Shown here: in pieces, positions 6,581 through 12,792 of the stretch
How the letters are laid out: each line of letters opens with the position of its first letter
Position numbering within the stretch: the first letter of the stretch is position 1
DNA from: Anaerolineaceae bacterium
GTDB taxonomy: Bacteria > Chloroflexota > Anaerolineae > Anaerolineales > Anaerolineaceae
DNA: 12,792 nucleotides
Reading direction: 5' to 3'
Assembly: GCA_021107195.1 (NCBI GenBank)
Contig: JAIOTF010000038.1
Location: 1 to 12,792, forward strand
Program-made: the position numbers and the translations under genes
The notes under the pieces: generated by a model
Told to the model about the DNA's origin: nothing
Databases searched by the model: none
What the model saw: only the letters and a program-made list of their open reading frames with translations

Positions 6581-7519
6581 TCAACCGGTCTTGACATCCT
6601 GGCTCAAACGCGGGTCAATTGCATCGCGCAGGCCGTCACCCATCAGATTGAATGCCAATACGGTCAACATGATAGCAATGCCAGGGAAAAACACCAGATG
6701 AGGCGCGGTAAACACCTGATTACGCTCGCTGCCCAACATCGTACCCCATTCCGGTGTAGGCGGCTGTGCACCCAGACCCAAAAAGGACAGAGCAGCCGCA
6801 TCGAGAATGGCCGTGCCGACTCCCAATGTGCCCTGCACGATCAATGGCGGGATGGAGTTAGGCAGAATACGCCTTACCAGGATATGAAAATGGCTGGCCC
6901 CGAGCGCCTTGCTGGCCGAAACATAGGCCTGCTCCTTCACCGAAAGGACGCTGGCCCGCACAACGCGGGCATAGATAGGAATGGAAACAATGGCAATCGC
7001 CAGCAGGGCATTCTGCAAACCCGGCCCAAGAACGGACACAATGGCAATTGCCAACAGCAAGGATGGAAAAGCCATTAACACATCCAATAAACGCATGATC
7101 ACATTATCCACCCAGCCACCCAAATAGCCCGCTACAGCGCCTAACAAGGTGCCAACGGTGATCGCAAACCCCACAGTTGAGAAACCAACCAGCAGCGAAA
7201 GACGCGAACCATAAATGACGCGGCTGAATTCATCGCGGACATTGCCATCTGTGCCCATGATGTGCTGCGGTTCATCCTCCGGGCAGCCCAATACATGTAT
7301 ACAGGGCGCTTGTCGTTTTTTTATATCCTCAACGCCGATCAAAACTTTTTCAGGATCATAGGACGCAATCAGCGGGGCAAAGATGGCGGTCAAAATCAAG
7401 ATACCAAGCAAGGTAAGCCCGATGATCGCCGAACGCTGCTTACAAATACGGCGTAAGGTCAAACGCCACAAACTGTTCGAACGGTAGTCCTTTTGTTTTA
7501 CGGATAATTCAGGTGCCAT
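6581..7519 (-). CDS. oppC: Peptide-type ABC importer permease OppC/DppC
   Basis: A 312-residue inner-membrane permease. After a basic N-terminus, TM1 is at about 31-52. An extracytoplasmic loop holds Cys73 and Cys78 and leads to the family motif HIMGTDGNVRDEFSRVIYGSR (87-106). Further helices lie near 107-134, 145-165, 170-186, 228-248 and 274-294. The EAA loop that contacts the ATPases is at 198-225 (AYVSASKALGASHFHILVRR). C-terminal hallmarks are LSFLGLGAQPPTPEWG (244-259) and NLMGDGLRDAIDPRL (291-305). The ATG follows the oppB stop by six bases. Confidence 0.95.
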   Translation of the reverse strand: MAPELSVKQKDYRSNSLWRLTLRRICKQRSAIIGLTLLGILILTAIFAPLIASYDPEKVLIGVEDIKKRQAPCIHVLGCPEDEPQHIMGTDGNVRDEFSRVIYGSRLSLLVGFSTVGFAITVGTLLGAVAGYLGGWVDNVIMRLLDVLMAFPSLLLAIAIVSVLGPGLQNALLAIAIVSIPIYARVVRASVLSVKEQAYVSASKALGASHFHILVRRILPNSIPPLIVQGTLGVGTAILDAAALSFLGLGAQPPTPEWGTMLGSERNQVFTAPHLVFFPGIAIMLTVLAFNLMGDGLRDAIDPRLSQDVKTG

Positions 7520-7525
7520 AATGCC

Positions 7526-8605
7526 TTACTCCAGTCGAATGCGGGGATCAATGAAAACATACGATAAATCCACGATCAGGTTAACGAACACATACCCAGC
7601 AGCAATGACGATGGTAAAACCCTGAATGATCGGAAAATCGCGGGCGGTGATCGCTTCAAACAACATGCGGCCGACCCCAGCCAGGCCGAAGATACTCTCG
7701 GTCAAGACAGCTCCGGCAAAAAGGGTGCCCACCTGAAGACCGATGATAGTGACCACCGGCAGCAAGGCATTACGGAAAGCGTGTTTCATGATCACCTTTC
7801 TTTCCATCAGCCCCTTGGCGCGTGCTGTGCGCACATAATCCTGCTGCAAGACTTCAAGCATACTGGAGCGGGTCATACGGGCAATGATCGCCAGCGAAAT
7901 GGTGCTCAGTGCCATCGAAGGCAGGATCAAATGCTGCACTGCATCCTTGAGCACCTCCCAATCGCCGGTAATGATCGAATTAAAAATATAAAGATTAGCA
8001 AAAAATTCCAAAAAATGATATTTCAGGGTTTCCGCCTGAACTTCCCAGCCAAACACCTCATAAAACGGCACAGCCACAAGCCCTGCTGAAATTCGTCCTG
8101 TAGGCGGAAGCCAGAAAGGCGTACCCTTAAATTTCAACGCAAACAAATAGGCAAGCATTAAACCTAACCAGTAAACCGGCATGGAAACACCCATATTGGC
8201 GCCCACCATGACAACCACATCCATAATTGAATTGCGACGCAAGGCAGAAATGACTCCGGCAGGGATTCCAATTAATATTGCAAGGAACAAAGCAATCGAG
8301 CCCAGTTCAATGGTGGTGGGCAAACGTTCGATCAAAATAGTTGTTACCGGTCTGCTGAAGCGAATGGATTCACCAAAGTCGCCCCGCACAATATCTTTCA
8401 TGTAGATCCAGAACTGTACAGGAATAGGCTTGTTCAGGCCATACTGTTCATTAAAGCGCTCACAAACCTGCACAGTTGCCTTTTCACCCAGCATGGCCTT
8501 GCAAGGATCGCCAGGAATCATGCGGGCCAGAGCAAAAGTAACGATTAAAATGCCCAGCAAAACAGGTATCGCCAGCAATAGGCGCCGTATCGTATATTGG
8601 GTCAT
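7526..8605 (-). CDS. oppB: Peptide-type ABC importer permease OppB/DppB
   Basis: A 359-residue inner-membrane permease. It has the family start YTIRRLLLAIPVLLGI (4-19) as TM1, the PGDPCKAMLG segment (31-40), the QYGLNKP/GDFGES signatures (54-80), helices at about 100-122, 128-156, 227-245, 280-302 and 328-352, and the EAA loop QDYVRTARAKGLMERKVIMK (255-274). It ends with the typical YVFIDPRIRLE. It is somewhat longer than many OppB proteins because of an insert at about 160-225 between TM helices. I use the ATG at 8605; an in-frame TTG at 8611 would add two residues. The SD is weak (GAGAG), and a strong stem-loop lies just upstream. Confidence 0.95.
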   Translation of the reverse strand: MTQYTIRRLLLAIPVLLGILIVTFALARMIPGDPCKAMLGEKATVQVCERFNEQYGLNKPIPVQFWIYMKDIVRGDFGESIRFSRPVTTILIERLPTTIELGSIALFLAILIGIPAGVISALRRNSIMDVVVMVGANMGVSMPVYWLGLMLAYLFALKFKGTPFWLPPTGRISAGLVAVPFYEVFGWEVQAETLKYHFLEFFANLYIFNSIITGDWEVLKDAVQHLILPSMALSTISLAIIARMTRSSMLEVLQQDYVRTARAKGLMERKVIMKHAFRNALLPVVTIIGLQVGTLFAGAVLTESIFGLAGVGRMLFEAITARDFPIIQGFTIVIAAGYVFVNLIVDLSYVFIDPRIRLE

Positions 8606-8631
8606 AAGCAACTCTCAATCTGTAAAATACA

Positions 8632-8682
8632 ACAACGCGGGACAGTGCGTAACCTGTCACGGCATGCGCCATCCCGCGTTGT
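8632..8682 (-). promoter_or_regulatory. Strong stem-loop in the oppA-oppB gap
   Basis: Perfect 11-bp arms ACAACGCGGGA (8632-8642) and TCCCGCGTTGT (8672-8682) enclose a 29-nt loop with smaller inverted repeats. On the transcript it follows the oppA stop by about 43 nt and ends about 26 nt before oppB. A short stem (GGCAA 8712-8716/TTGCC 8721-8725) also sits right after the oppA stop. The tail after the main stem (TTGTTGTATTTTAC) is T-rich but not an uninterrupted run. Such structures after binding-protein genes often stabilise the upstream mRNA or partly terminate transcription, giving more binding protein than permease. Confidence 0.75.
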
Positions 8683-8725
8683 ATCTATAGTTTAATAATC
8701 AGCTACCAGATGGCAAGCGGTTGCC

Positions 8726-10447
8726 TTATTCAGCGTTCAGCAAATTACCCCACAGGTATGTGAAGTATTCGAACGCACCAGTGTTACCAACATGCAGCGG
8801 TGAGGCAGCATCCCACGCCACGTACCAGGACATAACAACGTCGTTGGCATCGAGCATGGAACCATCATGGAACTGGACGCCCTCGCGCAGATTGCAGGTC
8901 CAGACAGTCAGGTCTTCATTCGGCTCACAGGAGGTCGCCAAACCAGGCTTGACCTCGGTGCCGCCAATTTCGTAAGACAGCAGAGCTTCCACGGTCTGTT
9001 CACAAGCGCGCAGCGATTCGCCGTCAGTCTCGTCGTTGCAGTAAATGGAGATCGGTTCTGCATTCTGCATCCAGACAAAGGTGTCACGGCCGCCGGGATC
9101 TGTGGCAGCGAAGTACTCGTTGCCCAGCGGGCTGGCGTGTGCACCAGCAACATCAGCCTGGTAAGCCACACCGGAACCACCATGAGCGATCGGAACCATC
9201 GGAACCAGATCGCGGAGGGCATTGTTGGCTTCGACATACAGCGGCTCAGCAACGGCCGGGTCAGCAATTTGGGCAGCTTCAGTCAGGACTTCGTAAACCT
9301 CGGGGAAGGTGTCGCCAAACTGCGGGTTGGTGGAGGTGAAGTGGAAGTCGAGGAAGTTGGTGATATGCGGGTAGTCGGCGCCCCAACCGAGGAGGTAGAA
9401 ACCATCCAGGCGGCCGGCGGTCGATTCTTCGATGAAAGCACCTGATTCCATTACCTCAATGCTGGCGGTGATGCCCAGGTTCTCCTGGAGCTGCGCCTGC
9501 AAGTCAGTAGCAACCAGACCCGGTTCGGGCAGGTAGGAGCGGAAGACGTCACGGTAGTAGATCGTGGTTTCAAATCCATCCGGATAACCAGCGTCAGCTA
9601 ACATGGCTTTGGCGCCTTCAGCATCAAATTCGTACCACTCATCGCCAACGCAGCCATTCGGAATAGCGCAGGGGGCGAAGTGGGAAGCGGCGGTTGAGCC
9701 GCCGGGGTAGAAGTTGTCAACAATGCGCTGGCGGTCAATGCCTTTGGCAACAGCCAGGCGGACGTTCACATCATCAAACGGTGCGAAGGTATTGGTCATC
9801 GCAAAGTAGAAAATGTTCAGAGCTTCGCGGTCCTTCAACGCGAGGGTATCATCGCCACGGATAACTTCGAAGTCATCGGGGCTGGGATTGTCGATACCAT
9901 CAACGGTGCCGGACTGAAGTTCGAGCAAGCGGGCAGCACCTTCGGTGCTCCAGCGGAAAACCAGGGTGTCAGCATTGGCTGCGTCGCCCCAGTAGTTTTC
10001 ATTCTTCTTGAAGACAATGCTGTCGCCACGGTTCCAGGAGTCCAGAACGTAGGGGCCGGTACCAACGCTCTTCTCGAGAATTTCGCCGGAGGGGATAGCT
10101 TCTTCAAGCCATTCTTTCGGCTGGATCGAGAAAGCGGTGAATGCGGCCTTCGAGGGGAAAGCAGGATCGGGAACGCACATGGTGAACTGAACAGTGAGTT
10201 CGTCCACAGCAGCGATTTCCTTGATCAATCCGCCATAATCACAATCAGGGGCAGTAACGACCATCGGTTCAAATTCAGCTGCAGGAGCCTCTTCGGCAGC
10301 GGGAGCTTCTTCTTCCGCAGGTGCCTCTTCGGCGGCCGGGGCTTCTTCCGCAGGTGCCTCAGGGGCAGGTGCTGCGGGTTGGCAGGCTGTCAGCGCAAGG
10401 CTGAATAACACGAGGACAGCTAACAGGGCAAACAATTTCGATTTCAT
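8726..10447 (-). CDS. oppA: Circularly permuted SBP_bac_5-family substrate-binding lipoprotein (OppA/DppA-like)
   Basis: The 573-residue precursor has a signal peptide (1-21), lipobox LTAC with Cys22, and an A/P/E linker (24-59). Residues 74-450 correspond to the middle and end of a normal OppA/DppA: LIKEIAAVDELTVQF (74-88), VGTGPYVL (128-135), NENYWGDAANADTLVF (149-164), FDDVNVRLAVAKGIDRQRIV (224-243), then AHGGSGVAYQADVAGAHASPLGNEYF (421-446), which is normally the C-terminus. Residues 454-573 then supply the segment that normally comes first: AEPISIYC (463-470), GGTEVKPGLA (495-504), NLREGVQFHDG (519-529), LDANDVVMSW (532-541) and TGAFEYF (556-562). In E. coli DppA the order is reversed (TTEVIPGLA, LRKGVKWHD, LNADDVVFSF, SYEYF, then LISEVKKVDDNTVQF). 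Eight further cysteines pair closely (69/91, 260/266, 470/482, 507/518). AGGAG lies six bases before the ATG. It captures the ligand for OppBCDF; ligand unknown. Confidence 0.93.
   Translation of the reverse strand: MKSKLFALLAVLVLFSLALTACQPAAPAPEAPAEEAPAAEEAPAEEEAPAAEEAPAAEFEPMVVTAPDCDYGGLIKEIAAVDELTVQFTMCVPDPAFPSKAAFTAFSIQPKEWLEEAIPSGEILEKSVGTGPYVLDSWNRGDSIVFKKNENYWGDAANADTLVFRWSTEGAARLLELQSGTVDGIDNPSPDDFEVIRGDDTLALKDREALNIFYFAMTNTFAPFDDVNVRLAVAKGIDRQRIVDNFYPGGSTAASHFAPCAIPNGCVGDEWYEFDAEGAKAMLADAGYPDGFETTIYYRDVFRSYLPEPGLVATDLQAQLQENLGITASIEVMESGAFIEESTAGRLDGFYLLGWGADYPHITNFLDFHFTSTNPQFGDTFPEVYEVLTEAAQIADPAVAEPLYVEANNALRDLVPMVPIAHGGSGVAYQADVAGAHASPLGNEYFAATDPGGRDTFVWMQNAEPISIYCNDETDGESLRACEQTVEALLSYEIGGTEVKPGLATSCEPNEDLTVWTCNLREGVQFHDGSMLDANDVVMSWYVAWDAASPLHVGNTGAFEYFTYLWGNLLNAE
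10271..10378 (-). repeat. Low-complexity Ala/Pro/Glu repeat encoding the lipoprotein linker
   Basis: The DNA is an imperfect tandem repeat of GCTCCTGC(C)GAAGAA-like units that encodes residues 24-59 (repeats of EEAPA and AAEEAP). It tethers the binding domain to the lipid-anchored Cys22. Such acidic Pro/Ala linkers are common after the lipobox in Chloroflexota lipoproteins. Repeats of this kind vary readily in copy number. Confidence 0.8.
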
Positions 10448-10481
10448 TTTCTTCTCCTAATTCTTCTCCAAGATATCAACT

Positions 10482-10501
10482 TACACAAAATGTACACAAA
10501 A
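10482..10501. repeat. Two direct repeats of TACACAAAA in the oppA leader
   Basis: TACACAAAA occurs at 10482-10490 and 10493-10501, one helical turn (11 bp) apart. The spacing suits tandem protein binding on one DNA face, but this is only suggestive. Nearby perfect short palindromes are GAATGCATTC (10535-10544) and TTCAG-TTT-CTGAA (10542-10554). Confidence 0.4.
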
Positions 10502-10513
10502 AATATCAGTCGC

Positions 10514-10537
10514 TCCCAGCGCACCTCCTTCCTGGAA
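10514..10537 (-). promoter_or_regulatory. Leader hairpin presenting a full-length Shine-Dalgarno sequence
   Basis: In the oppA leader, UUCCAG (10537-10532) can pair with CUGGGA (10519-10514; one G-U pair). The 12-nt loop holds AAGGAGGTG (10530-10522), a 9-nt match to the complement of the conserved 16S rRNA 3' end. It lies about 75 nt before the oppA ATG, which has its own AGGAG (10454-10458). No ATG, GTG or TTG start lies at normal distance after it. The stem is short, so folding is uncertain. Confidence 0.45.
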
Positions 10538-10582
10538 TGCATTCAGTTTCTGAACAACTAATGGAAATACACGTATAAAGAA

Positions 10583-10602
10583 ACGGTACCAACAGGCACC
10601 AT
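10583..10602 (-). promoter_or_regulatory. Hairpin at the predicted 5' end of the opp mRNA
   Basis: AUGGUGCC (10602-10595) can pair with GGUACCGU (10590-10583) around a UGUU loop, using two G-U pairs. It begins within about one base of the transcription start predicted from the promoter. A 5'-terminal stem could protect the transcript from decay. Confidence 0.45.
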
Positions 10603-10608
10603 TAAAAA

Positions 10609-10637
10609 ATGATACAAAACTTTTGGCTAAATGTCAA
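10609..10637 (-). promoter_or_regulatory. Promoter of the opp operon (sigma70-type)
   Basis: On the minus strand, TTGACA (10637-10632, perfect -35) is followed by 17 nt and TATCAT (10614-10609, one or two changes from consensus). Transcription should start near 10602, giving a leader of about 155 nt. It begins 28 nt after the stop of the upstream glycosyltransferase gene. No other promoter of this quality lies upstream of oppA. Confidence 0.83.
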
Positions 10638-10665
10638 CCTCGTCAAAGGTATTGATTCCGGAAAA

Positions 10666-12792
10666 TCAACGGCAATTGCGGTTATTATCGCAAATTGGGT
10701 CCGGCAGCGGACATTGCGGCGGCGTAGACTGCGGTGAACGCACCAGCGCAAGATCAAGCTCTGGCAGCAAAACTGCCCAGGCTGTGCCTTCCTGGCAACC
10801 CAAAACCACAGCCTGACTGGCGTGCAGGGTTACATCCTGGGGAAATTCTTCGAGGGGCAGGATGATACAATGAAACCGTTCTTCATTCAACAGTTCGAAG
10901 ACCAGGCGGGGATAGGGTTCGGCCGCAAAACAATCCTTGTGCTCCCCCTGTCCCATGCCATATAAGCGGGGGAAGTTCAAGCGCCCTGATTGCACCACAG
11001 CGCCCTCCTGGTCCAGAAATGTGGTTACTCCCTGCGGGTCGAGACCAGCATCCAACATCCATTCCGTTGAGGGCAGGGCCGCTGCACCAGGCGGGAGCAC
11101 ATTGATGGGAATTGCTTCCTGTGCCAGCGGGATCATTCCGACTACGAGCAGCAACCCGGCAATACTGGCAGCCCATCGCCACCGGGCAGTGCGGGGTGAG
11201 CTTGCAGGCGGCTGCTGCGCTGCTTGCGCCAGTCCCAGCAGCCAGGCAGTGAGCTGCACCATGCCGATGGCATAATAGAGCATGACTACCCAATCAACGG
11301 GCACGATATAACGCCCGCCGGAAGTGCGCGCCGCAGTTGCTGCCAATAGATAGCCGCCGTATACCAACAATGGCGCTGCACCTGCCATACGCCATTTCCG
11401 CCAGGCAGCACCCACACCCAACAAAACCAGGAAAATATTCACCGCCAGCAAGACCGACACATGTCCATCCCAACTGCTCTGCCAGATAGAATCCGGCGGG
11501 GAAAGGGTATGGTCGAGGTCGTCCGCCACAAATGAATCGGGCAGGGTGAGCAGGGTACTATTCAAGTTATTCAGTAAATGCACGGCAATAAACTGCGCCA
11601 CATCGGCGTAACGCCCGGCGTCCGCCTCTGTATCCGGCAAGGTCTGCCAGGTGTGCCCCAGCAAGAAACTGCCGGCGGCTGCCGGACCAGCAGCGGTAAA
11701 GCTGCCATCTCCGGCAGCAGGGACAAGGCTGGTGTTGTCCAGCTCCGGCAGGTAGCGGTTCTTCCACACCACACCCTTGAGCGGGATCATGAAATACCAG
11801 GGGGTGCCGACCATCTGCTGGGAGTAGACCATCCAGGGGGCGATGACCGCCACAAGGGCCAACCCAAAAAGAGCAGCCTGTGCTAACCAGCGTCTCCTGT
11901 GTCGCCAATGTACTACCAGGCTGGCAGCGAGGATCACCGGCACCAACAGCCAGGGATTATGACGCACGAGGGTGGATAACCCCAAAGTTCCGCCTGCCAG
12001 TACAGGGTAAAGCAAATCGCGCGGCTTCTGAAACCAACTCACCATCCAGTATGTCAGGAGTGCCATTGCCAATGCAGTGGGCATCTCACTCAAAAACAGG
12101 CGGGAATGTGCAGTCTGGATCAAATGCCCGCCAGCGATAGCATTCACGCCGCGAAAAATAAACAACAGCGCGGCGGTAACGCCCACCGCCCGGCTGTGCA
12201 GCCGCCTGCCAATCAAATAGGCCAAAGCGGGGAGCAAGGCGAAAACTGCGGTTTGCAATGCGGTAATAAGCGGATAATCCTGTCCGCCAATCAGGTGCAG
12301 CACGGTCAGGAAACTGGAATAGAGGGGTTTATCGACATAATAACCGTTATTCAAGCCCAGCCCCAGTAAAGCGAACTGCGCCGTGCGATCATAAGCGCCA
12401 GCATCAGAATAGGGATAGAGCGCCCAATCCGGCGGGTAAGGCCCGGGAGCAAAGAAAGTCTCACGCATGGGGGTCTGAATCCATACAAAAGCCGCCGCAG
12501 CCCAGATCAAGAGTACCAGACCCCAATCCAGCCTGCACCAAAAGCGGCTGTCATCCAACTGACTCTTGCAGCGCTGCAAGGAGCCGAAAAGGACCAAAGC
12601 AAGTACACCGATCAGCCACCCTGACTGGGCCTGCAAGGGAAGCAAAGGTACGCCAGGTGAATTGAACTGGTAGGTATCCCGGGCGGCCAAAACGCCTAAC
12701 GGGAAAGCGGCAACCCAGACCAATACAGCGAGGCTGATCCCGCCCAACACCAGCCACCAGAGACGCCCCTGATCCTGCACGGCCAGCCAGAA
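10666..12792 (-). CDS. GT-C-type membrane glycosyltransferase (GT39/PMT-like), 5' end probably outside the window
   Basis: From a GTG at 12780 the frame gives 704 residues, but it stays open through the last four codons to the edge (Phe-Trp-Leu-Ala), and no SD can be seen, so the true start may lie upstream. Residues below count from that GTG. The N-terminal 540 or so residues are strongly hydrophobic with about ten or more membrane segments (for example 8-33, 54-68, 87-101, 172-190, 198-210, 235-250, 276-291). A loop after the early helices has YPYSDAGAYDRTAQFALLG (122-140) and NNGYYVDKPLYSSFL (144-158), matching the acidic first-loop region of GT-C enzymes. The last 140 residues form a soluble, probably extracytoplasmic domain (SGRLNFPRLYGMGQGEHKDC around 598-617). 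Such enzymes move a sugar from a polyprenyl-phosphate carrier to lipid, protein or glycan; donor and acceptor are unknown. It is probably not cotranscribed with opp. Confidence 0.78.
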   Translation of the reverse strand, partial: FWLAVQDQGRLWWLVLGGISLAVLVWVAAFPLGVLAARDTYQFNSPGVPLLPLQAQSGWLIGVLALVLFGSLQRCKSQLDDSRFWCRLDWGLVLLIWAAAAFVWIQTPMRETFFAPGPYPPDWALYPYSDAGAYDRTAQFALLGLGLNNGYYVDKPLYSSFLTVLHLIGGQDYPLITALQTAVFALLPALAYLIGRRLHSRAVGVTAALLFIFRGVNAIAGGHLIQTAHSRLFLSEMPTALAMALLTYWMVSWFQKPRDLLYPVLAGGTLGLSTLVRHNPWLLVPVILAASLVVHWRHRRRWLAQAALFGLALVAVIAPWMVYSQQMVGTPWYFMIPLKGVVWKNRYLPELDNTSLVPAAGDGSFTAAGPAAAGSFLLGHTWQTLPDTEADAGRYADVAQFIAVHLLNNLNSTLLTLPDSFVADDLDHTLSPPDSIWQSSWDGHVSVLLAVNIFLVLLGVGAAWRKWRMAGAAPLLVYGGYLLAATAARTSGGRYIVPVDWVVMLYYAIGMVQLTAWLLGLAQAAQQPPASSPRTARWRWAASIAGLLLVVGMIPLAQEAIPINVLPPGAAALPSTEWMLDAGLDPQGVTTFLDQEGAVVQSGRLNFPRLYGMGQGEHKDCFAAEPYPRLVFELLNEERFHCIILPLEEFPQDVTLHASQAVVLGCQEGTAWAVLLPELDLALVRSPQSTPPQCPLPDPICDNNRNCR

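Noticed and set aside
6558..6584. Upstream TTG start for oppD overlapping the oppC stop
   Set aside because: AGGAG at 6566-6570 fits the GTG at 6557, and homologues begin close to that point; the overlap start remains possible but less likely.
8867..9445. 192-codon open frame on the plus strand
   Set aside because: It lies antisense to the binding-protein gene, whose reading is supported by family motifs throughout; the long frame follows from the GC-rich third positions.
9089..10237. Assembly error or gene fusion as the explanation for the odd order of OppA segments
   Set aside because: A misjoin would rarely keep one uninterrupted frame with signal peptide, lipobox and linker, and every family block appears once only. 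A fusion of two binding proteins would duplicate blocks. Read-level support still cannot be checked from the sequence.
10271..10378. The linker repeat as a CRISPR or other spacer-repeat array
   Set aside because: It is in frame, short-period and imperfect, and it encodes an Ala/Pro/Glu linker directly after a lipobox.
10652..10669. Inverted repeat TTGATT/AATCAA over the glycosyltransferase stop as a terminator
   Set aside because: The stem is only 6 bp and AT-rich, and no U-tract follows on the transcript.

Overview
The window looks like Chloroflexota DNA, most likely Anaerolineae. This is an inference from style: a lipoprotein with a long Ala/Pro/Glu-rich linker, a GT39-like membrane protein with an extracytoplasmic tail, and the form of the transporter genes. 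No rRNA or other phylogenetic marker is present. Every gene I accept lies on the minus strand, so transcription runs from high to low coordinates. I see no tRNA, rRNA, CRISPR array, transposase or phage gene.

Layout in transcription order. (1) 12792-10666: a large polytopic GT-C-type glycosyltransferase (GT39/PMT-like), open to the window edge. (2) 10637-4444: a complete five-gene peptide-type ABC importer operon, oppA-B-C-D-F. It has a near-consensus sigma70-type promoter (TTGACA-17-TATCAT), a structured leader of about 155 nt, a strong stem-loop between oppA and oppB, and an intrinsic terminator after oppF. (3) 4423-3695: a class II aldolase (L-fuculose-phosphate aldolase type) with its own TATAAT box. 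(4) 3694-3522: a non-coding stretch with GC-rich hairpins and two copies of a 13-mer. (5) 3521-1: an operon of an RpiR-family regulator, a fused two-domain ECF ATPase, an EcfT membrane subunit, and a further gene of which only the start and ribosome binding site are visible. Its promoter (TTGACT-17-TAAAAT) carries two perfect palindromes, one in the spacer and one just after the predicted start of transcription, which is the layout of an autorepressed operon.

The most unusual item is the substrate-binding lipoprotein (8726-10447). It reads as a circular permutation of the SBP_bac_5 (OppA/DppA) fold. The part that starts a normal family member (TEVKPGLA ... LREGVQFHDG ... LDANDVVMSW ... AFEYF) is at its C-terminus, after the part that normally ends the protein. 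The lipobox and linker instead lead into what is normally the middle of the family (LIKEIAAVDELTVQF ... GTGPYVL ... NYWG). Both halves align to E. coli DppA from memory with no evident loss, and the reading frame is intact. Eight cysteines beyond the lipid-anchor cysteine fall into four close pairs.

The importer would capture a peptide-like ligand on OppA at the outer face, move it through OppB/OppC and power this with OppD/OppF. The ECF module would take up a vitamin-like or nucleoside-like micronutrient. Its S component is not in view, and its regulator probably senses a phosphosugar. The sequence shows no regulatory link between the aldolase and either transporter.
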